Below are positions 53,000-53,205 of a stretch of 53,205 nucleotides of DNA, in pieces. The stretch comes from Basidiobolus meristosporus CBS 931.73 (taxonomy: Eukaryota > Basidiobolomycota > Basidiobolomycetes > Basidiobolales > Basidiobolaceae). The notes under the pieces are model-generated. The model worked only from the letters and a program-made list of their open reading frames with translations. It was not told where the DNA came from and did no database searches. The first letter of the stretch is position 1. The number at the start of each line of letters is the position of its first letter. The DNA lies in contig MCFE01000609.1 in the NCBI GenBank assembly GCA_002104905.1, forward strand, positions 1 through 53,205, in the 5' to 3' direction. The position numbers and the translations under genes were made by a program.

Positions 53000-53205
53000 T
53001 TAGGGTTAGGGTTAGGGTTAGGGTTAGGGTTAGGGTTAGGGTTAGGGTTAGGGTTAGGGTTAGGGTTAGGGTTAGGGTTAGGGTTAGGGTTAGGGTTAGG
53101 GTTAGGGTTAGGGTTAGGGTTAGGGTTAGGGTTAGGGTTAGGGTTAGGGTTAGGGTTAGGGTTAGGGTTAGGGTTAGGGTTAGGGTTAGGGTTAGGGTTA
53201 GGGTT
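53000..53205 (+). repeat. Telomeric array (TTAGGG)n
   Basis: 34 perfect TTAGGG units plus TT fill 53000-53205 with no variants. The G-rich strand reads towards the right end, as expected at a right chromosome end. The array adjoins unique subtelomeric sequence directly, without degenerate repeats. Confidence 0.99.

Noticed and set aside
1-53205. CRISPR arrays, rRNA genes, bacterial-type operons
   Set aside because: No regularly spaced direct repeats or rRNA segments are seen, and the genes have spliceosomal introns.

Overview
This window is the right-hand end of a fungal chromosome. The last 206 bases (53000-53205) are an uninterrupted TTAGGG array with the G-rich strand running 5' to 3' towards the end of the sequence. 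Protein-coding genes are split by short spliceosomal introns (about 40-90 nt, GT-AG, with CTAAC/CTGAC-like branch sites). They include a Zn2Cys6 transcription factor and PPxY-tailed alpha-arrestins, which fit a fungus. One gene, an AVT-type amino-acid transporter, carries a textbook U12-type AT-AC intron (47528-47599). As far as I know Dikarya lack the minor spliceosome, so this points to an early-diverging, zygomycete-grade lineage. I cannot name the species.

Layout. (1) 1-19.6 kb is an AT-rich graveyard of transposable elements: a broken Ty3/Gypsy element (minus strand), a Plavaka/Tnp2-like DNA transposon relic (plus strand), a second Gypsy gag relic, three copies of a 348-bp Copia-type LTR, a 1.26-kb TIR-bounded element with a 5-bp target duplication, a complete but mutated Ty1/Copia element (13360-18394) with a solo LTR nested in one of its LTRs, and a Copia gag relic on the opposite strand. 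(2) 19.9-33.2 kb is genic: a Zn2Cys6 regulator, a seven-TM protein, and four paralogous four-TM proteins with an N-terminal CCxC...R.G motif like that of LAPTM4/5. All four have exactly 126 nt in exon 3 and a TATA box 78-95 nt before the ATG. (3) 34.3-38.4 kb is a second Copia insertion with perfect TSDs. Its reverse-transcriptase region is gone and is replaced by about 310 bp of foreign GC-rich sequence that folds around a mitochondrial-type tRNA-Trp(CCA). Two inverted solo LTRs lie in and beside it. (4) 40.9-51.6 kb holds two alpha-arrestin paralogues, the AVT-type transporter and a secreted-domain seven-TM receptor-like protein, all on the minus strand. (5) 51.6-53.0 kb is gene-poor subtelomere, followed by the telomere.

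Working together. The intact genes are nearly all membrane proteins or membrane-protein adaptors: LAPTM-like proteins, 7TM proteins, alpha-arrestins with WW-binding tails and a vacuolar-type amino-acid transporter. A role in endosomal/vacuolar sorting of transporters and receptors is a reasonable inference, but the sequence does not prove co-function. Gene models below were spliced by eye. Internal junctions were accepted only where reading frame and family conservation both agreed.
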